DNA from: Streptomyces exfoliatus
Lineage (GTDB): Bacteria > Actinomycetota > Actinomycetes > Streptomycetales > Streptomycetaceae
Direction: 5' to 3'
Length of the DNA stretch: 61,694 bases
Assembly: GCF_000725545.1 (NCBI RefSeq)
Contig: NZ_JNZP01000031.1
Span: 1 to 61,694, forward strand
The position numbers and the translations under genes are program-made. Position 1 is the stretch's first letter. Each line of letters starts with the position of its first letter. Below, piece after piece: positions 7,751-17,700 of this stretch. The notes under the pieces are model-generated. The model had not been told where the DNA came from. It did no database searches and saw nothing but the letters and a program-made list of their open reading frames with translations.

Positions 7751-9139
7751 GTGCAATTCCACGACTCGATGATCAGCCTCGTCGGCAACACCCCGCTGGT
7801 GAAGCTCAACAACGTCACAGCGGGCATTCAGGCGACCGTCCTGGCCAAGGTCGAGTACTTCAACCCCGGAGGCTCGGTCAAGGACCGGATCGCCGTGCGG
7901 ATGATCGAGGCGGCCGAGCAGAGCGGCGAGCTGAAGCCCGGCGGAACCATCGTCGAGCCCACGTCCGGCAACACCGGCGTCGGCCTGGCGATCGTGGCCC
8001 AGCAGAAGGGCTACAAGTGCATCTTCGTCTGCCCCGACAAGGTGTCCCTCGACAAGATCAACGTGCTGCGGGCGTACGGCGCCGACGTCGTCGTCTGCCC
8101 GACCGCGGTCGACCCGGAGCACCCGGACTCGTACTACAACGTCTCGGACCGGCTCGTCCGTGAGACGCCCGGTGCCTGGAAGCCCGACCAGTACTCCAAC
8201 CCGAACAACCCGCGCTCCCACTACGAGACCACCGGTCCCGAGCTCTGGGAGCAGACGGACGGGAAGATCACCCACTTCGTCGCGGGTGTCGGCACCGGCG
8301 GCACCATCTCCGGCACCGGCAACTACCTCAAGGAGGCCAGCGGCGGCTCCGTGAAGGTCATCGGCGCCGACCCGGAGGGCTCCGTCTACTCCGGCGGTTC
8401 GGGCCGCCCGTACCTCGTCGAGGGCGTCGGCGAGGACTTCTGGCCCACCGCCTACGACCGGAACGTCACGGACCGGATCGTCGCGGTGTCCGACAAGGAC
8501 TCGTTCCAGATGACCCGCCGCCTCGCCAAGGAGGAGGGCCTCCTCGTCGGCGGCTCCTGCGGCATGGCCGTCGTCGCCGCCCTGGAGGTCGCCAGGGAGC
8601 TCGGCCCCGACGACGTCGTCGTCGTCCTGCTGCCGGACTCCGGCCGCGGCTACATGTCCAAGATCTTCAGTGACGAGTGGATGGCCGGACACGGCTTCCT
8701 GGAGGACACCTCCACCGCCACCGTCGCCGACGTCCTGCGGCACAAGGAGGGCGTCATGCCCTCGCTCGTCCACATGCACCCGGACGAGACCGTCGGCCAG
8801 GCCATCGAGGTGCTGCGCGAGTACGGCGTCTCCCAGATGCCCATCGTGAAGCCCGGCGCCGGCCACCCCGACGTGATGGCCGCCGAGGTCGTCGGCTCGG
8901 TCGTCGAGCGCGAGCTGCTCGACGCCCTCTTCACCCAGCGGGCCTCCCTGCAGGACCCGCTGGAGCGCCACATGAGCGCGCCGCTGCCGCAGGTCGGCTC
9001 CGGCGAGCCCGTGGCCGACCTGATGTCGGTCCTCGGTGAGTCCTCCGACGCGGCGATCGTCCTGGTCGAGGGCAAGCCGACCGGCGTCGTGAGCCGTCAG
9101 GACCTGCTGGCCTTCCTGGCCAACGGCGGCACGAAGTAG
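7751..9139 (+). CDS. cbs: Cystathionine beta-synthase
   Basis: 462-aa PLP enzyme that condenses homocysteine and serine to cystathionine in reverse transsulfuration. The PLP lysine is Lys44 in NPGGSVKDR, the substrate loop is PTSGNTG, and the phosphate-binding loop is GVGTGGTISGTG. Two C-terminal CBS domains (about 335-460) distinguish it from cysteine synthase. The GTG start at 7751 has GGAG six bases upstream. The longer frame to 7418 has no binding site and overlaps the hydrolase. Monocistronic, followed by terminator-like hairpins. A serine-sulfhydrylase side activity is possible. Confidence 0.95.
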   Translation: MQFHDSMISLVGNTPLVKLNNVTAGIQATVLAKVEYFNPGGSVKDRIAVRMIEAAEQSGELKPGGTIVEPTSGNTGVGLAIVAQQKGYKCIFVCPDKVSLDKINVLRAYGADVVVCPTAVDPEHPDSYYNVSDRLVRETPGAWKPDQYSNPNNPRSHYETTGPELWEQTDGKITHFVAGVGTGGTISGTGNYLKEASGGSVKVIGADPEGSVYSGGSGRPYLVEGVGEDFWPTAYDRNVTDRIVAVSDKDSFQMTRRLAKEEGLLVGGSCGMAVVAALEVARELGPDDVVVVLLPDSGRGYMSKIFSDEWMAGHGFLEDTSTATVADVLRHKEGVMPSLVHMHPDETVGQAIEVLREYGVSQMPIVKPGAGHPDVMAAEVVGSVVERELLDALFTQRASLQDPLERHMSAPLPQVGSGEPVADLMSVLGESSDAAIVLVEGKPTGVVSRQDLLAFLANGGTK

Positions 9140-9343
9140 GTAAGCCGCGGGTAAGAAGCCGGTAAGGCGCAGGTGCGCAGCAGTTCGCACAACTGGTACG
9201 AGGGCGACACGTACGCGCAGCACCGGCTTAACACGCGTCCGGCACATTGGTGGTTGTCGGCGTCACGGACTAACGGAGCGGCTCCCGGGCCTCCTGCGAC
9301 GCCACGGACGCGGAGACCGGCCCTGACCCGGGCCCGTGTCCCT

Positions 9344-9398
9344 CGCGGGGACCGCCGTCGTCCCGCCCCCCGGTAACGGGGGTGCGGCGGTCCCCGCG
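9344..9398 (+). terminator. Nested inverted repeat, probable cbs terminator
   Basis: A 13-bp outer arm CGCGGGGACCGCC (9344-9356) pairs with GGCGGTCCCCGCG (9386-9398), and an inner CCCCCGGTAACGGGGG hairpin sits between them. It lies about 205 bp after cbs. Confidence 0.55.
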
Positions 9399-9410
9399 CA
9401 ATCGCCTGAC

Positions 9411-9452
9411 ACGCCAACGGGCCCCCCGCTCACGCGAGGGGCCCGTTGGCGT
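9411..9452. terminator. Bidirectional terminator hairpin
   Basis: A perfect 15-bp stem, ACGCCAACGGGCCCC (9411-9425) with GGGGCCCGTTGGCGT (9438-9452), and a 12-nt loop. It ends 12 nt after the stop of the minus-strand lipoprotein gene and faces cbs from the other side. Confidence 0.85.
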
Positions 9453-9464
9453 GCGGTCCGGCCG

Positions 9465-10187
9465 TCAGGAGTTCTCGGCGACGCCGCCGCCCGAGACCCT
9501 GAGGGTGTACGCGCCGTCCGGGTTCTTCGCCTGGCCGGCGCGGCTCAGGAAGGCGTACGCCCCGTCGGACACGTACAGGGCGCTGCTCGCGGGCCGCATC
9601 CCCTTCTCCCGCGCGTACACGGCGTCGACCTGACGGCGTGCCGTCTTCAGCCAGGCGACGGCGCGCCCGCGGTCCCAGCCCGGGATGCCGGTTGCCGCGC
9701 AGTCCTCAAGGAACTCCGCGGCCTTCTCGCGGCCGACGTCCACCAGGCAGGTGAACGAGACGATGTCTCCCTGTTCCGTCGGGACGCCGGCGATGGCGAG
9801 TTCCGGTCCTTCGGTCGCCTTCCCGGAGAAGTGCCAGACCTTCCGGTCCCCCGGGGCCTCGATGAGCTTCTGCTCGCCGAGGGGGACCTCCCACCGGGAC
9901 GCGAGACCGCTCAGGAAACTGTCGACGCGGTATCCGGGGGCGATGACCTTGCTGGCGCCCAGACGGGGCGTCTGGCCGGCCGGTACGGCCTTGTCCGGCC
10001 ACTGGGAGGCCGACGGGGGCTCGGTGGCCGTAAGCCGGGGGGCTTCCGACCGCGGGGCGGGCGGATCGTACGTCCCCGGGTAGACCCCGGTGTCCGGCGG
10101 TGGCTTCTGCGTGCAGCCGGCGAGGACGGCGACGGCCGCGAGGGCGACCGTCGCCGTGACCCGGCGCCGCGAGAGCGCGCTGCCCAT
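9465..10187 (-). CDS. Secreted lipoprotein of unknown function
   Basis: 240-aa lipoprotein. An Arg-rich N-terminus, a hydrophobic stretch and the lipobox VLAGC place the lipidated Cys at residue 25. A Pro/Thr-rich linker (26-70) leads to a globular domain with no family that I recognise. Its ATG overlaps the TGA of the upstream transglycosylase-golvesin gene (TGATG), so translation is probably coupled. It is the last gene of the 13752-to-9465 unit and may act with that protein at the outer face of the membrane. Confidence 0.85.
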   Translation of the reverse strand: MGSALSRRRVTATVALAAVAVLAGCTQKPPPDTGVYPGTYDPPAPRSEAPRLTATEPPSASQWPDKAVPAGQTPRLGASKVIAPGYRVDSFLSGLASRWEVPLGEQKLIEAPGDRKVWHFSGKATEGPELAIAGVPTEQGDIVSFTCLVDVGREKAAEFLEDCAATGIPGWDRGRAVAWLKTARRQVDAVYAREKGMRPASSALYVSDGAYAFLSRAGQAKNPDGAYTLRVSGGGVAENS

Positions 10188-13100
10188 CAGTGTCCGAAGG
10201 CGCAGTTGCCCGCGTCCGGGATGGTGGTCGGGACGAAGGCGACGGCGTCGAAGGCCACGTTGGCGTCTCCGGTGCCGGCGTCGTGGAGGTTGTCCGCCTC
10301 GACGCGTCCGCCCTTCCAGAACCTCATGGTGCCCAGCTTGAACCAGGTGTCCTTGCCGGCGCTGCGGGTGCCCTGGTTGACCCGGCAGGTGTCCGGCTTG
10401 AGGCCCTCGGCGTTGGGGCCGGGGATGACGGTGTAGCGGACGATCGCCTCGGCCCCGTGGTTGGGGAGGTGGATCCAGACGTTGTACCGCTTGCCGATGT
10501 CGTTCGCGGCCGGCAGCGACTTCGGGTTGAGCGCCCAGCGGCCCGTCACCTTGTGGAAGAAGTCGCTCTCCGGGTAGCTGTGCGTGAAGAAGACGTGGCC
10601 GTTGTAGCCGGCGCCCAGCTGGTGGAGGTCGATCTGCGCGATCGACGGGGTCGCGCGGAAGGAGCCGTCGGGACGGAGGTAGTTGATGTTGTCGCCGAGC
10701 TGGAGGGTGAACTTGCCGTCGGCGGCTCCCTCGAAGTCCCCGCAGTCGTAGACGTCCTCACGCTCGTTGAGGTCGTCCACGATGATCGCGCTCGTATTGC
10801 CGTTGGGCTTGGTCATGCACGGGCCCGAAGGGTACTTGGCGATCAGCGCCGGTTCGGCCGAGCCCGGCGCGTAGGTGAGGTCCTCGCGCGAGGAGTTGTC
10901 GGGGCTCTGGTCGCTGATCCAGGAGACGCTGCCGAACCACCGGCAGGTGTCGTTGAACGCCGGGCACGGGTCCGCGGTGTTCGGGGTGCAGTTGTTCACC
11001 GACGGGGAGCAGAACCGGTACGGGTCCGGCGGCAGGTTCAGCTTGTGGAGGTCGAGGACGCCCGGCCAGTCCGGCGTCTCGTACGACTCCTCCCAGTTCC
11101 ACGTCTTGTGCGGGGTCTCCGCCCAGCCGAGGACCTTCTCCTGGTACGGCCAGTCCCCCGGGTGGGAGGCGTCGTCGTACGTCATCCGCAGGAACGGGGT
11201 GCGGTCCGGCGGGTAGTTCGGGTTCGCCGGGTTGTTGAAGTAGCCGAGGCCGCGCGGCGCGTTCGGGTCGGTGTAGACGCCGCTGTTGTAGCCCCAGAGC
11301 GCCATGTACCAGTTCTCGAGGTACTGGGGGTCGCCGTTGTTGACGTTCATCCCCAGCGCCTTCAGCTGGTTCCACTTCTCGGCGAGGATCTGCATGCCGG
11401 CCGCGATGTTCGTCGCGTAGTCGGTGGCGATGGCGCCGGCCCGCGTGGTGTCGAACTTCGGGACGTCGTACTCCCGCATGCCGGAGGTGACCTGGGCGAT
11501 GCCGTAGCCGCAGTCGGACTTGCTGCGGTTCGGGTAGTAGTGGATGGACGCCTCGTTACCGAACCAGTCGGCCTGGAGGACGTTGCCCGCGGCGCCGTTC
11601 ATGGAGTGCCAGGAGGCCTGCTTGAAGTTGGACTCCTGGGCCAGGATGCCGAGGACGATCTGGGCGGGGATGTCCCCGCCGCCGGTCAGGTTCGGCTTGG
11701 GGAAGAGACCCTGCGGGCTGTACGCGGGCAGGCCCGTGTCGTGCCAGTTCGCCGGGCGCTGCAGCGTCAGGTTGCCGTGCACGGCCTGGTTGACCGCCCA
11801 CTCCACCATGTTGGCGCTCGGCTGGAGCGCCTGCCGCTTGGGGTTGTTGCGCTTGACGAGACAGGGGATCTGGTGAGCCAGGACGTCCGGGAAGACCTGG
11901 ACGCCGGAACCGGAGAGGCACTGGGACTCGGTGAGTCCCTCGCCGCAGTTGCGCGGGTCGATGTCGTCCCGGGGCCCGGTGTTCGCGACGAACGCCGCCG
12001 GGTCCATGGCGGGGGAGCCCCCGGCCTTCGCCGGCCGGACCCGCTCGACGTCGGTGTCGAAGGCGACGGTCGCCTTCGTGCCCGTACGGACGGCGGTCGC
12101 CTGGATGCGGACCAGGCCCGCGGCCTTGCCGTCGGCGGAGGCGGCGCCGGGCTTGGAGCCCTCCGGCACCGTGACGCCCTTCAGCTCGTCCGAGACCACC
12201 GAGGTGGTGACGAGGTGGCCCTCGCGCGAGACGCCCATGGGCTGTCCCTTGAAGGGCTGGGTCTTCAGGCCGGGGGCGCCGGACGCGTCGACGCCGTCCA
12301 CGTCGCCCACGGCGAGCGAGCCGCCCTTGCGCGGGAACAGCTTGAGCTTGCCGAGTTCGCCCGAACCGAGTGTGGTGAGCTTCCCGCCGTGCCAGCGGCT
12401 GATGACGCTCTTCCGCTCGTTCACGAGGCCCAGGTCGAGGGCGCCGTCGGCGGAGGCGGTCAGCGCGAATACCGGTCCGGGCAGCTTCGTCTGCTTCTGC
12501 GTCTTGAGGGTCTTCCCGTTGCCGGTCAGCCGCACCAGGTCGTTGCCGAGGACGCCGTAGTCGCCGCGGCTGGTCGGGAGCAGGTGCGTGAGCCGGCCGG
12601 CCGCCTTCCGGTCGGAGACGATCCTGCCGGTCGCCGCGTCGGCCTCGAAGACCGTCGTGTGGCCGGCGTCCGTGTCCGTGGCCGTGCTGGAGGAGAACAG
12701 CACCCGGTCGTCCTCGCCGCAGCCCGGCGAGAAGTAGGCGAGCTGGACGCCCTGGGCGACCTCCGTGACCTTGCCGTCGCTGAGCCGGACGACGGCGGCG
12801 AACGCGCTCCGGTAGGCGGCGCCGGGCTTGTTGACCCACATCGTCGGCATGTAGACGGCCGCCGCGTACCTGCCGGAGCCGGTGGTGCAGACGTATCCGG
12901 TCCAGGGACCGGCGTCCATGTCCTTGCGCCGCAGGGAGGCGACCTCGCGGAAGGTGAACCCGTCCCGTTCCGAGGCCGTCATGATGTGGAAGCCGTCCGA
13001 GTCGCCGGTACCGCTGACCATCAGGTCGCCGGAGGTCTCGTAGCCGGCGCCGAGCGCCTTCTCCGCGGCGGGGAAGAGCGTGCTCGACGTGGCGTCGGCG

Positions 13101-13231
13101 GCTTCGGCGGGGGCGTTCTGGGCCACCAGCGGGACCAGGGCGACCGAGGAGGCCAGGAGGGTCGTCACGAGCGCCTGGGTGACGATCCGCTGCCGCGGGG
13201 TGCGGGTGCTCGTGGGGGTGCGCTTCAGCAT
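10187..13231 (-). CDS. Large secreted transglycosylase-like/golvesin-domain protein
   Basis: 1014-aa exported protein. A signal peptide (about 1-45, ending PAEA-A) precedes a beta-rich region (about 50-400) that looks like a degenerate propeller. A lysozyme/lytic-transglycosylase-like domain follows (about 465-660) with likely catalytic Glu533 in LAQESNF, then GYGIAQVT (575-582) and an AGMQILAEKW helix. Residues 740-860 are Cys-rich, suggesting disulfides. Residues about 865-1002 match the golvesin-type C-terminal domain (DLHQLGAGYNGHVFFTH, NVWIHLPNHGAEA). Start ATG 13231 lies 5 nt after the upstream DUF2690 gene and its stop overlaps the lipoprotein start. It is a paralogue of the 14775-19253 gene but lacks that protein's roughly 400-residue C-terminal extension. 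Confidence 0.85.
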   Translation of the reverse strand: MLKRTPTSTRTPRQRIVTQALVTTLLASSVALVPLVAQNAPAEAADATSSTLFPAAEKALGAGYETSGDLMVSGTGDSDGFHIMTASERDGFTFREVASLRRKDMDAGPWTGYVCTTGSGRYAAAVYMPTMWVNKPGAAYRSAFAAVVRLSDGKVTEVAQGVQLAYFSPGCGEDDRVLFSSSTATDTDAGHTTVFEADAATGRIVSDRKAAGRLTHLLPTSRGDYGVLGNDLVRLTGNGKTLKTQKQTKLPGPVFALTASADGALDLGLVNERKSVISRWHGGKLTTLGSGELGKLKLFPRKGGSLAVGDVDGVDASGAPGLKTQPFKGQPMGVSREGHLVTTSVVSDELKGVTVPEGSKPGAASADGKAAGLVRIQATAVRTGTKATVAFDTDVERVRPAKAGGSPAMDPAAFVANTGPRDDIDPRNCGEGLTESQCLSGSGVQVFPDVLAHQIPCLVKRNNPKRQALQPSANMVEWAVNQAVHGNLTLQRPANWHDTGLPAYSPQGLFPKPNLTGGGDIPAQIVLGILAQESNFKQASWHSMNGAAGNVLQADWFGNEASIHYYPNRSKSDCGYGIAQVTSGMREYDVPKFDTTRAGAIATDYATNIAAGMQILAEKWNQLKALGMNVNNGDPQYLENWYMALWGYNSGVYTDPNAPRGLGYFNNPANPNYPPDRTPFLRMTYDDASHPGDWPYQEKVLGWAETPHKTWNWEESYETPDWPGVLDLHKLNLPPDPYRFCSPSVNNCTPNTADPCPAFNDTCRWFGSVSWISDQSPDNSSREDLTYAPGSAEPALIAKYPSGPCMTKPNGNTSAIIVDDLNEREDVYDCGDFEGAADGKFTLQLGDNINYLRPDGSFRATPSIAQIDLHQLGAGYNGHVFFTHSYPESDFFHKVTGRWALNPKSLPAANDIGKRYNVWIHLPNHGAEAIVRYTVIPGPNAEGLKPDTCRVNQGTRSAGKDTWFKLGTMRFWKGGRVEADNLHDAGTGDANVAFDAVAFVPTTIPDAGNCAFGH

Positions 13232-13236
13232 GTTTC

Positions 13237-13752
13237 TCACATCCAGTCCGTGCAGCCACCGCTGACGAGCGGCATGGGGATCACGTGGCCGCCCTCTTCG
13301 TAGACCAGCGGTTCGGGGTCCCAGCCGTGGTTCTGGATGTTCCAGCAGGCCTTGTTGGTGGCCTTCCAGTTGCCCATCGGCGAGTAGCCGGTGGGGGACG
13401 TCTGGGAGAGCGCGGTGACGGCGTACGCCGTCTCGTTGCCGCCCAGTGTCGGGGTGTGCCACAGCGTCCCGTACACGGTGTCCGGGTAGGTCGGGTCGAT
13501 CGTCACCTTGGCCCAGGTGGCCTGGCACATCCACGACCAGACCAGCTTCACCTCGATGTCGTTGTCGATGTTGAGCTGGTCCAGGACCTCGGCATCGTCG
13601 TCACAGCCCATGGCGTACGGGTCCTCGCCCGTACAGGTCGACCGGAAGCAGCCGGCGGTCGCACCGGCCGACGCCGTGGGCGCCGTCATCAGCTGGGCCA
13701 GGCACAGGAGCGCCACTGCGGCTCCCACCTGTCTCCATCGTCCTGCGTACAC
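13237..13752 (-). CDS. Secreted DUF2690 (YjfA-like) protein
   Basis: 171-aa exported protein. The signal peptide (about 1-34) ends near TASAGATA. The mature part has the DUF2690 pattern CTGEDPYAMGCDDDAEVL then VKLVWSWMCQATWAKV, a small disulfide-containing domain of unknown role found in many Streptomyces exported proteins. Its Cys-rich C-terminus ends GCTDWM. A GTG start at 13752, preceded by AGAGGA, fits best. The gene is the first of a three-gene unit, 5 nt from the transglycosylase-golvesin gene. Confidence 0.8.
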   Translation of the reverse strand: MYAGRWRQVGAAVALLCLAQLMTAPTASAGATAGCFRSTCTGEDPYAMGCDDDAEVLDQLNIDNDIEVKLVWSWMCQATWAKVTIDPTYPDTVYGTLWHTPTLGGNETAYAVTALSQTSPTGYSPMGNWKATNKACWNIQNHGWDPEPLVYEEGGHVIPMPLVSGGCTDWM

Positions 13753-13787
13753 AGATGGTTCCTCTGTCTTCTCGAAGGGGGCTGGGA

Positions 13788-14324
13788 TCAGCGGTACAGG
13801 TCGAAGACCACGCGGTTCGGCGCGGTCAGGTTGAACGTGGCCTGGCGCGAAGAGGTGTTGAGGGTGAGGCCGAAGGTGAGGCGGCCCTCGAACTCGCCCA
13901 GGAACTCGATGCCCTTGAGGACAGGGAGGTTCAGCTGCTGGAGGTAGGGGCCCGGGTAGGTGAGGGCGCCGTTGTCGTCGTACATGTGCGCGCCGGACAG
14001 CGTGACGATCAGGTACGAAGTGCCGCGGATCTGCAGGGGCTCCGGCTTGCCCATCGGGCCCGTGTAGGTGCCGTCCGGGCTCACGTACGAGCTCACGGTG
14101 GGCAGGCCGTCCGCGGTGAAGTCGAAGACCAGGCGGTCGCGGTCCGGGTGGGTCGCCGCCCGCGTGCCCAGGAGGCAGGCGTCGGAGCAGACGAAGGCCG
14201 CCGCCGACGCGGTGGCCGCGGTCTCGGGCGCCGCGGTGGCCGCAGGGACCGCGAGGGCAGAGAGGAGGGCGGCCGCGGCGAGCGACGTGGCGATGCGGGC
14301 GGAGGTGCTTCGGGAGAGACGCAT
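13788..14324 (-). CDS. Secreted AMIN-like domain protein
   Basis: 178-aa secreted protein. The signal peptide (about 1-33) ends at PAATAA. The mature region matches the actinobacterial AMIN-like domain: DRLVFDFTADGLPTV, YLIVTLSGAHMYDDNG, EGRLTFGLTLN and the closing APNRVVFDLY. AMIN domains are usually beta-sandwich modules that target proteins to peptidoglycan or septa; whether this one does is inference. ATG 14324 has AAGGAA upstream. It sits 35 bp before the DUF2690 gene, so the four genes 14324 to 9465 may share one transcript. Confidence 0.85.
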   Translation of the reverse strand: MRLSRSTSARIATSLAAAALLSALAVPAATAAPETAATASAAAFVCSDACLLGTRAATHPDRDRLVFDFTADGLPTVSSYVSPDGTYTGPMGKPEPLQIRGTSYLIVTLSGAHMYDDNGALTYPGPYLQQLNLPVLKGIEFLGEFEGRLTFGLTLNTSSRQATFNLTAPNRVVFDLYR

Positions 14325-14539
14325 GATGTCTGATTCCTTCGGGGGAAATGCGGTCGGTAGCGCCAAAACCGCTGCTCATGGGCGCATTTGAGAGTGAGAG
14401 CGGGCCGAAAACGCGACGGGGCGCAGCCTAGATCGTGTACCTGACATGGAGTCCAGAGGTTTTCGCACAAGAGTCCGAAACTCTTCGCTCCGCGGCCGGT
14501 GATCATGTGCTCGGCGGTACCCCTGCCGGGGGCTCGTGT

Positions 14540-14710
14540 TCACCCGGCGGCGAGGAGGGCGCCGATGAGGAGGGCCGGCGGCAGGAGGACGAGCCCGGCC
14601 GCCATGGTCCAGCCCATCCGGGGAGAGGTCTTCGCGCCGACCAGGGCGCAGAACGCGCCCATGAGCACGACGTAGAGGACCACGGGGGCCCAAATGATTC
14701 CGGCTCCCAT
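14540..14710 (-). CDS. 56-aa small membrane protein
   Basis: Short gene starting MGAGIIWAPVVLYVVLMGAF, with two predicted transmembrane segments (about residues 5-24 and 36-55) joined by a short basic loop (GAKTSPRMG). AAGGAGGGCGAG directly precedes the ATG at 14710, an excellent ribosome binding site. It lies 64 bp downstream of the 1492-aa gene, behind a long palindrome. Role unknown; it could be a small partner of the exported proteins around it. Confidence 0.7.
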   Translation of the reverse strand: MGAGIIWAPVVLYVVLMGAFCALVGAKTSPRMGWTMAAGLVLLPPALLIGALLAAG

Positions 14711-14733
14711 CTCGCCCTCCTTTCCTGGTGGTT

Positions 14734-14761
14734 CGGGCGGCCGTCACGTGACGGCCGCCCG
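14734..14761 (-). terminator. 28-bp perfect palindrome after the large secreted gene
   Basis: Symmetric about GTCAC/GTGAC with arms CGGGCGGCCGTCAC and its complement. It begins 13 nt after the stop codon of the minus-strand 1492-aa gene, which suits a terminator or processing hairpin, and the 56-aa gene follows 24 nt later. Confidence 0.6.
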
Positions 14762-14774
14762 GTTGCGGGACGCG

Positions 14775-17700
14775 CTACGGAGTCAGGTTGTCGATGAAGC
14801 CCTTGTCGGGTTCGTCGCAGTGCACGACTCCAACCGGTCGCTTGTCCGGACCTTCGCCGATGAACGGAACGGGCGCGTCGACGATCCAGGGATTGCCGCC
14901 GCTGCCGCGCTCGATCACGTCGCACTTGCCGTACGGGTGGCCGTTGATCGCGTTGATCCCCGGGATGTTGGAGAAGTTCCGCCAGTCACCCCGCTTGATC
15001 GGACCGTTCGACGGGCGGCCGAGGTTGTCGGTCATCCGGCCGTCGACGTACAGGTAGAGGTCGGGCATGTAGCTCTGGTAGACGATGCCGTTGGCCGGGA
15101 TCGCGTCGCGGTTGTCCGCCAGGTGCGTCGGCTTGATGCTGCCGTCGGCGCAGAACGCGGCCGCGATGTCCTGCCAGATCGGCGGGGCGTTGCCGATCAG
15201 GCTGCCGTAGGTGTTCACGGAGCCCGAGTTCTTGAAGAACATCGAGTAGACGTCTCCGGCGAAGTCCCTGATGCCCTGGTTCGTTTCGAGGTGGGCGTTG
15301 ACCTTGTCCACCCACGCCTTGACGTTGTCGTTGATGTACCTGTTGGCGATCATCGGCCGGTAGCCGTGTACGCCGCCGCCCACCGCGCGGAAGTCCACGC
15401 AGGTGTTGTCGGCGTTCAGGCGCCCGCTCCGCAGGTGCGGGAAGAAGGACTGCCCCGGGGTGTCGCCGTCCGTGTACGGATGCGAGCTCAGGGTCTGGCC
15501 GTACTCCAGGGCGTCGTACGTCGTGTAGTCGATGTACGGCTTCGGGATCCCGTAGTCCGCCTCGATCGCCTTCATCAGGTCGGTGACGAAGTGCGGCAGG
15601 TGGGCGTTTCCGATGCGGGCGCGGTAGCCCGTCGACTCGCTGCCGGCGACGATCTTCCCGGTGCTGTTGTCGACGATGAAGCTGACGTCCACCTCGCTCT
15701 TGATCTTGTAGCTGTCGTCGCCCTGGAGGGCGACGTCGGCGGAGAGCGCCGGGTCGGGCCGCTGGTTGGACATGGCCATCCACACTGGGATGGACATCGC
15801 GGGAGCCGAGCCGTCGGCCCGGGGCGTGTGCCCGCCCGCCTTCACGTCCTCGTACCACCGATGGGCGGCGTCGTAGGTCTGCTGACCGCTGCACTCGCCC
15901 ACCGGGGTCGCAGAGGGGCAGCGCGCCCGCCAGGTGATGCCGTACTTGTCGGCCTCGGGGTTGTCCCAGCGCGGCCCCCTGTAGGAGAGCCCGATGGCCC
16001 AGTTGTAGAGCGTGGTCATCGTGCGCAGCGGGGTGTCGAGCTCCGCGGGCATGCTGGAGTCGAGGCTCTGGTTCGGGTCGAAGATCGCCGCGGCGGTCAG
16101 GTTGCGCTCGACGTACCGGCCGTTGATCGGCTCGACCGCGACGGCGTCGAACGCGATGTCCTGGTCGCCCGTCCCGTCCGGGGTGATCGTGGACAGCGAC
16201 ACTTTGGGCTTGCCGTTGAACAGGTACCCGCCGATGGAGACCCAGCGGTTGGACGTGCCCTTCTGGGCGACGACCCGCGTCCTGGGTCCCTTGGCGGTGT
16301 GCACCGTGTACGTGGCGTACTTGGTCTGCGCCCCGTGGTCGGGCAGATGCACCCACACCCTGGCCGGCCCGTTGACGTCCTCGTTCAACGTCCAGGTCCC
16401 GGTCATCTTCAGACGCTGGCCCTTGATGTCGTCCTTGCGGGTGTGGCCGAAGTAGAAGTGTCCGCCGAAGCCCGCGCCGAGCTGGTGGAGGTCGACCTTG
16501 GCGGGCCACTTCCGGTAGCAGAGTGAGCAGTCGGTCTCACCGTCGCCGAAGTCGAGGGAGAAGGTGCCCTTGTTGGTCCACCCGCTGTTGTCGCAGCCGG
16601 CTCTGACAACGGGCGTGCCGCCGGGCAGGTCGTCGATGACGCGAGCGCCGACGGGGAGCCCTGTGGTGGTGCAGGCGGGCGGGTAGGCGGTGCCGTCCGG
16701 CTCCTCGGCCCAGGTGACGGGGAAGCGGGTGAAGTCGTTGCCGCAGGAGAAGTCGCAGTCGGTCTTCCACTGGACGGGCTGGTTCCACCAGCACTTGAAG
16801 TCGGTACGGGTGCACGGCCCGGTGAAGGCCGAGTTACTGGCGCCGTCGCTGATCTTCGCCGGGTCGCAGCTGTTGGCCGTGGTGCAGAACAGGCCCTCCG
16901 GCGGCTTGACCTTGGCGCGGTTCTGCATCGCCGAGCCGGTGATGGTGGCGTCGCCCGCCGTGCCGTTCCACCAGGCCGCCCGGAAGGCGGGCACCATCGT
17001 GTTCGGTGACTCGAGGAAGGCGGGCGGGTGGGCGGCGAAGCCGAGGACCTTCTCCTGGTAGGGCCAGTCCTGGGGGTGGGCCGCGTCGGCGGCGTCCTCG
17101 TTGCCGAGGGGGTCTTCCATGAAGGGGGAGCGGCCGGCGTCCCATTCGGGGTTGGCGGGGTTGTTGGCCCAGCCGACGCCCCAGGGCTGCCCGGTGCCGA
17201 GGTTCTCGTAGAAGCCGGAGTTGTAGGACCAGAGGGCGAAGGCCCAGTTCTCGAGCTTGGCGGGGTTGCCGTTGTTGACCTTCAGGCCGGCCCGGCGGGT
17301 GGTGTTCCACTTGTCGGCGAGGATCTGCAGGCCGGCGGCGACGTTGGCCGTGTAGTCGAGGGCGACCGCACGCTGCTTCTGGTAGTCCCAGGCGGCACCG
17401 CCCTTGCCGTCCTCGCGGCCGGCGAGGCGCATGTGGTCGGTCACCTGGGTGATGCCGTAGCCGCAGTCGGCGTCGGCCCAGTTGATGTTCCAGTCGTTCT
17501 GGGTGTCGCCGTCGTACAGGTCGATGCCGTAGTAGTTGCCGATCAGCGGGTTCGCGGTGACCCCGGGGACGGCGACGCGGGACGCCTGCCACATGTTGGA
17601 CTCCTGCGCGGTGATGCCGAGCATCACCTGCGCGGGTATCGCGCCACCGCCTTCGAGGACGGGCGCGGGGAAGAGGGTCTGCGGCTGGTACGCCGGCATC

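Larger units (their letters stand above)
9140..9464. other. Intergenic region with two strong hairpins
   Basis: 325 bp between cbs and the convergent lipoprotein gene. The first about 200 bp show no supported gene; a 67-codon GTG frame at 9173 has weak evidence. The remainder is taken up by two large inverted repeats annotated separately. Confidence 0.5.

Noticed and set aside
9173..9376. 67-codon GTG frame between cbs and the terminators
   Set aside because: No good ribosome binding site, no recognisable protein, and its end runs into two strong hairpins.
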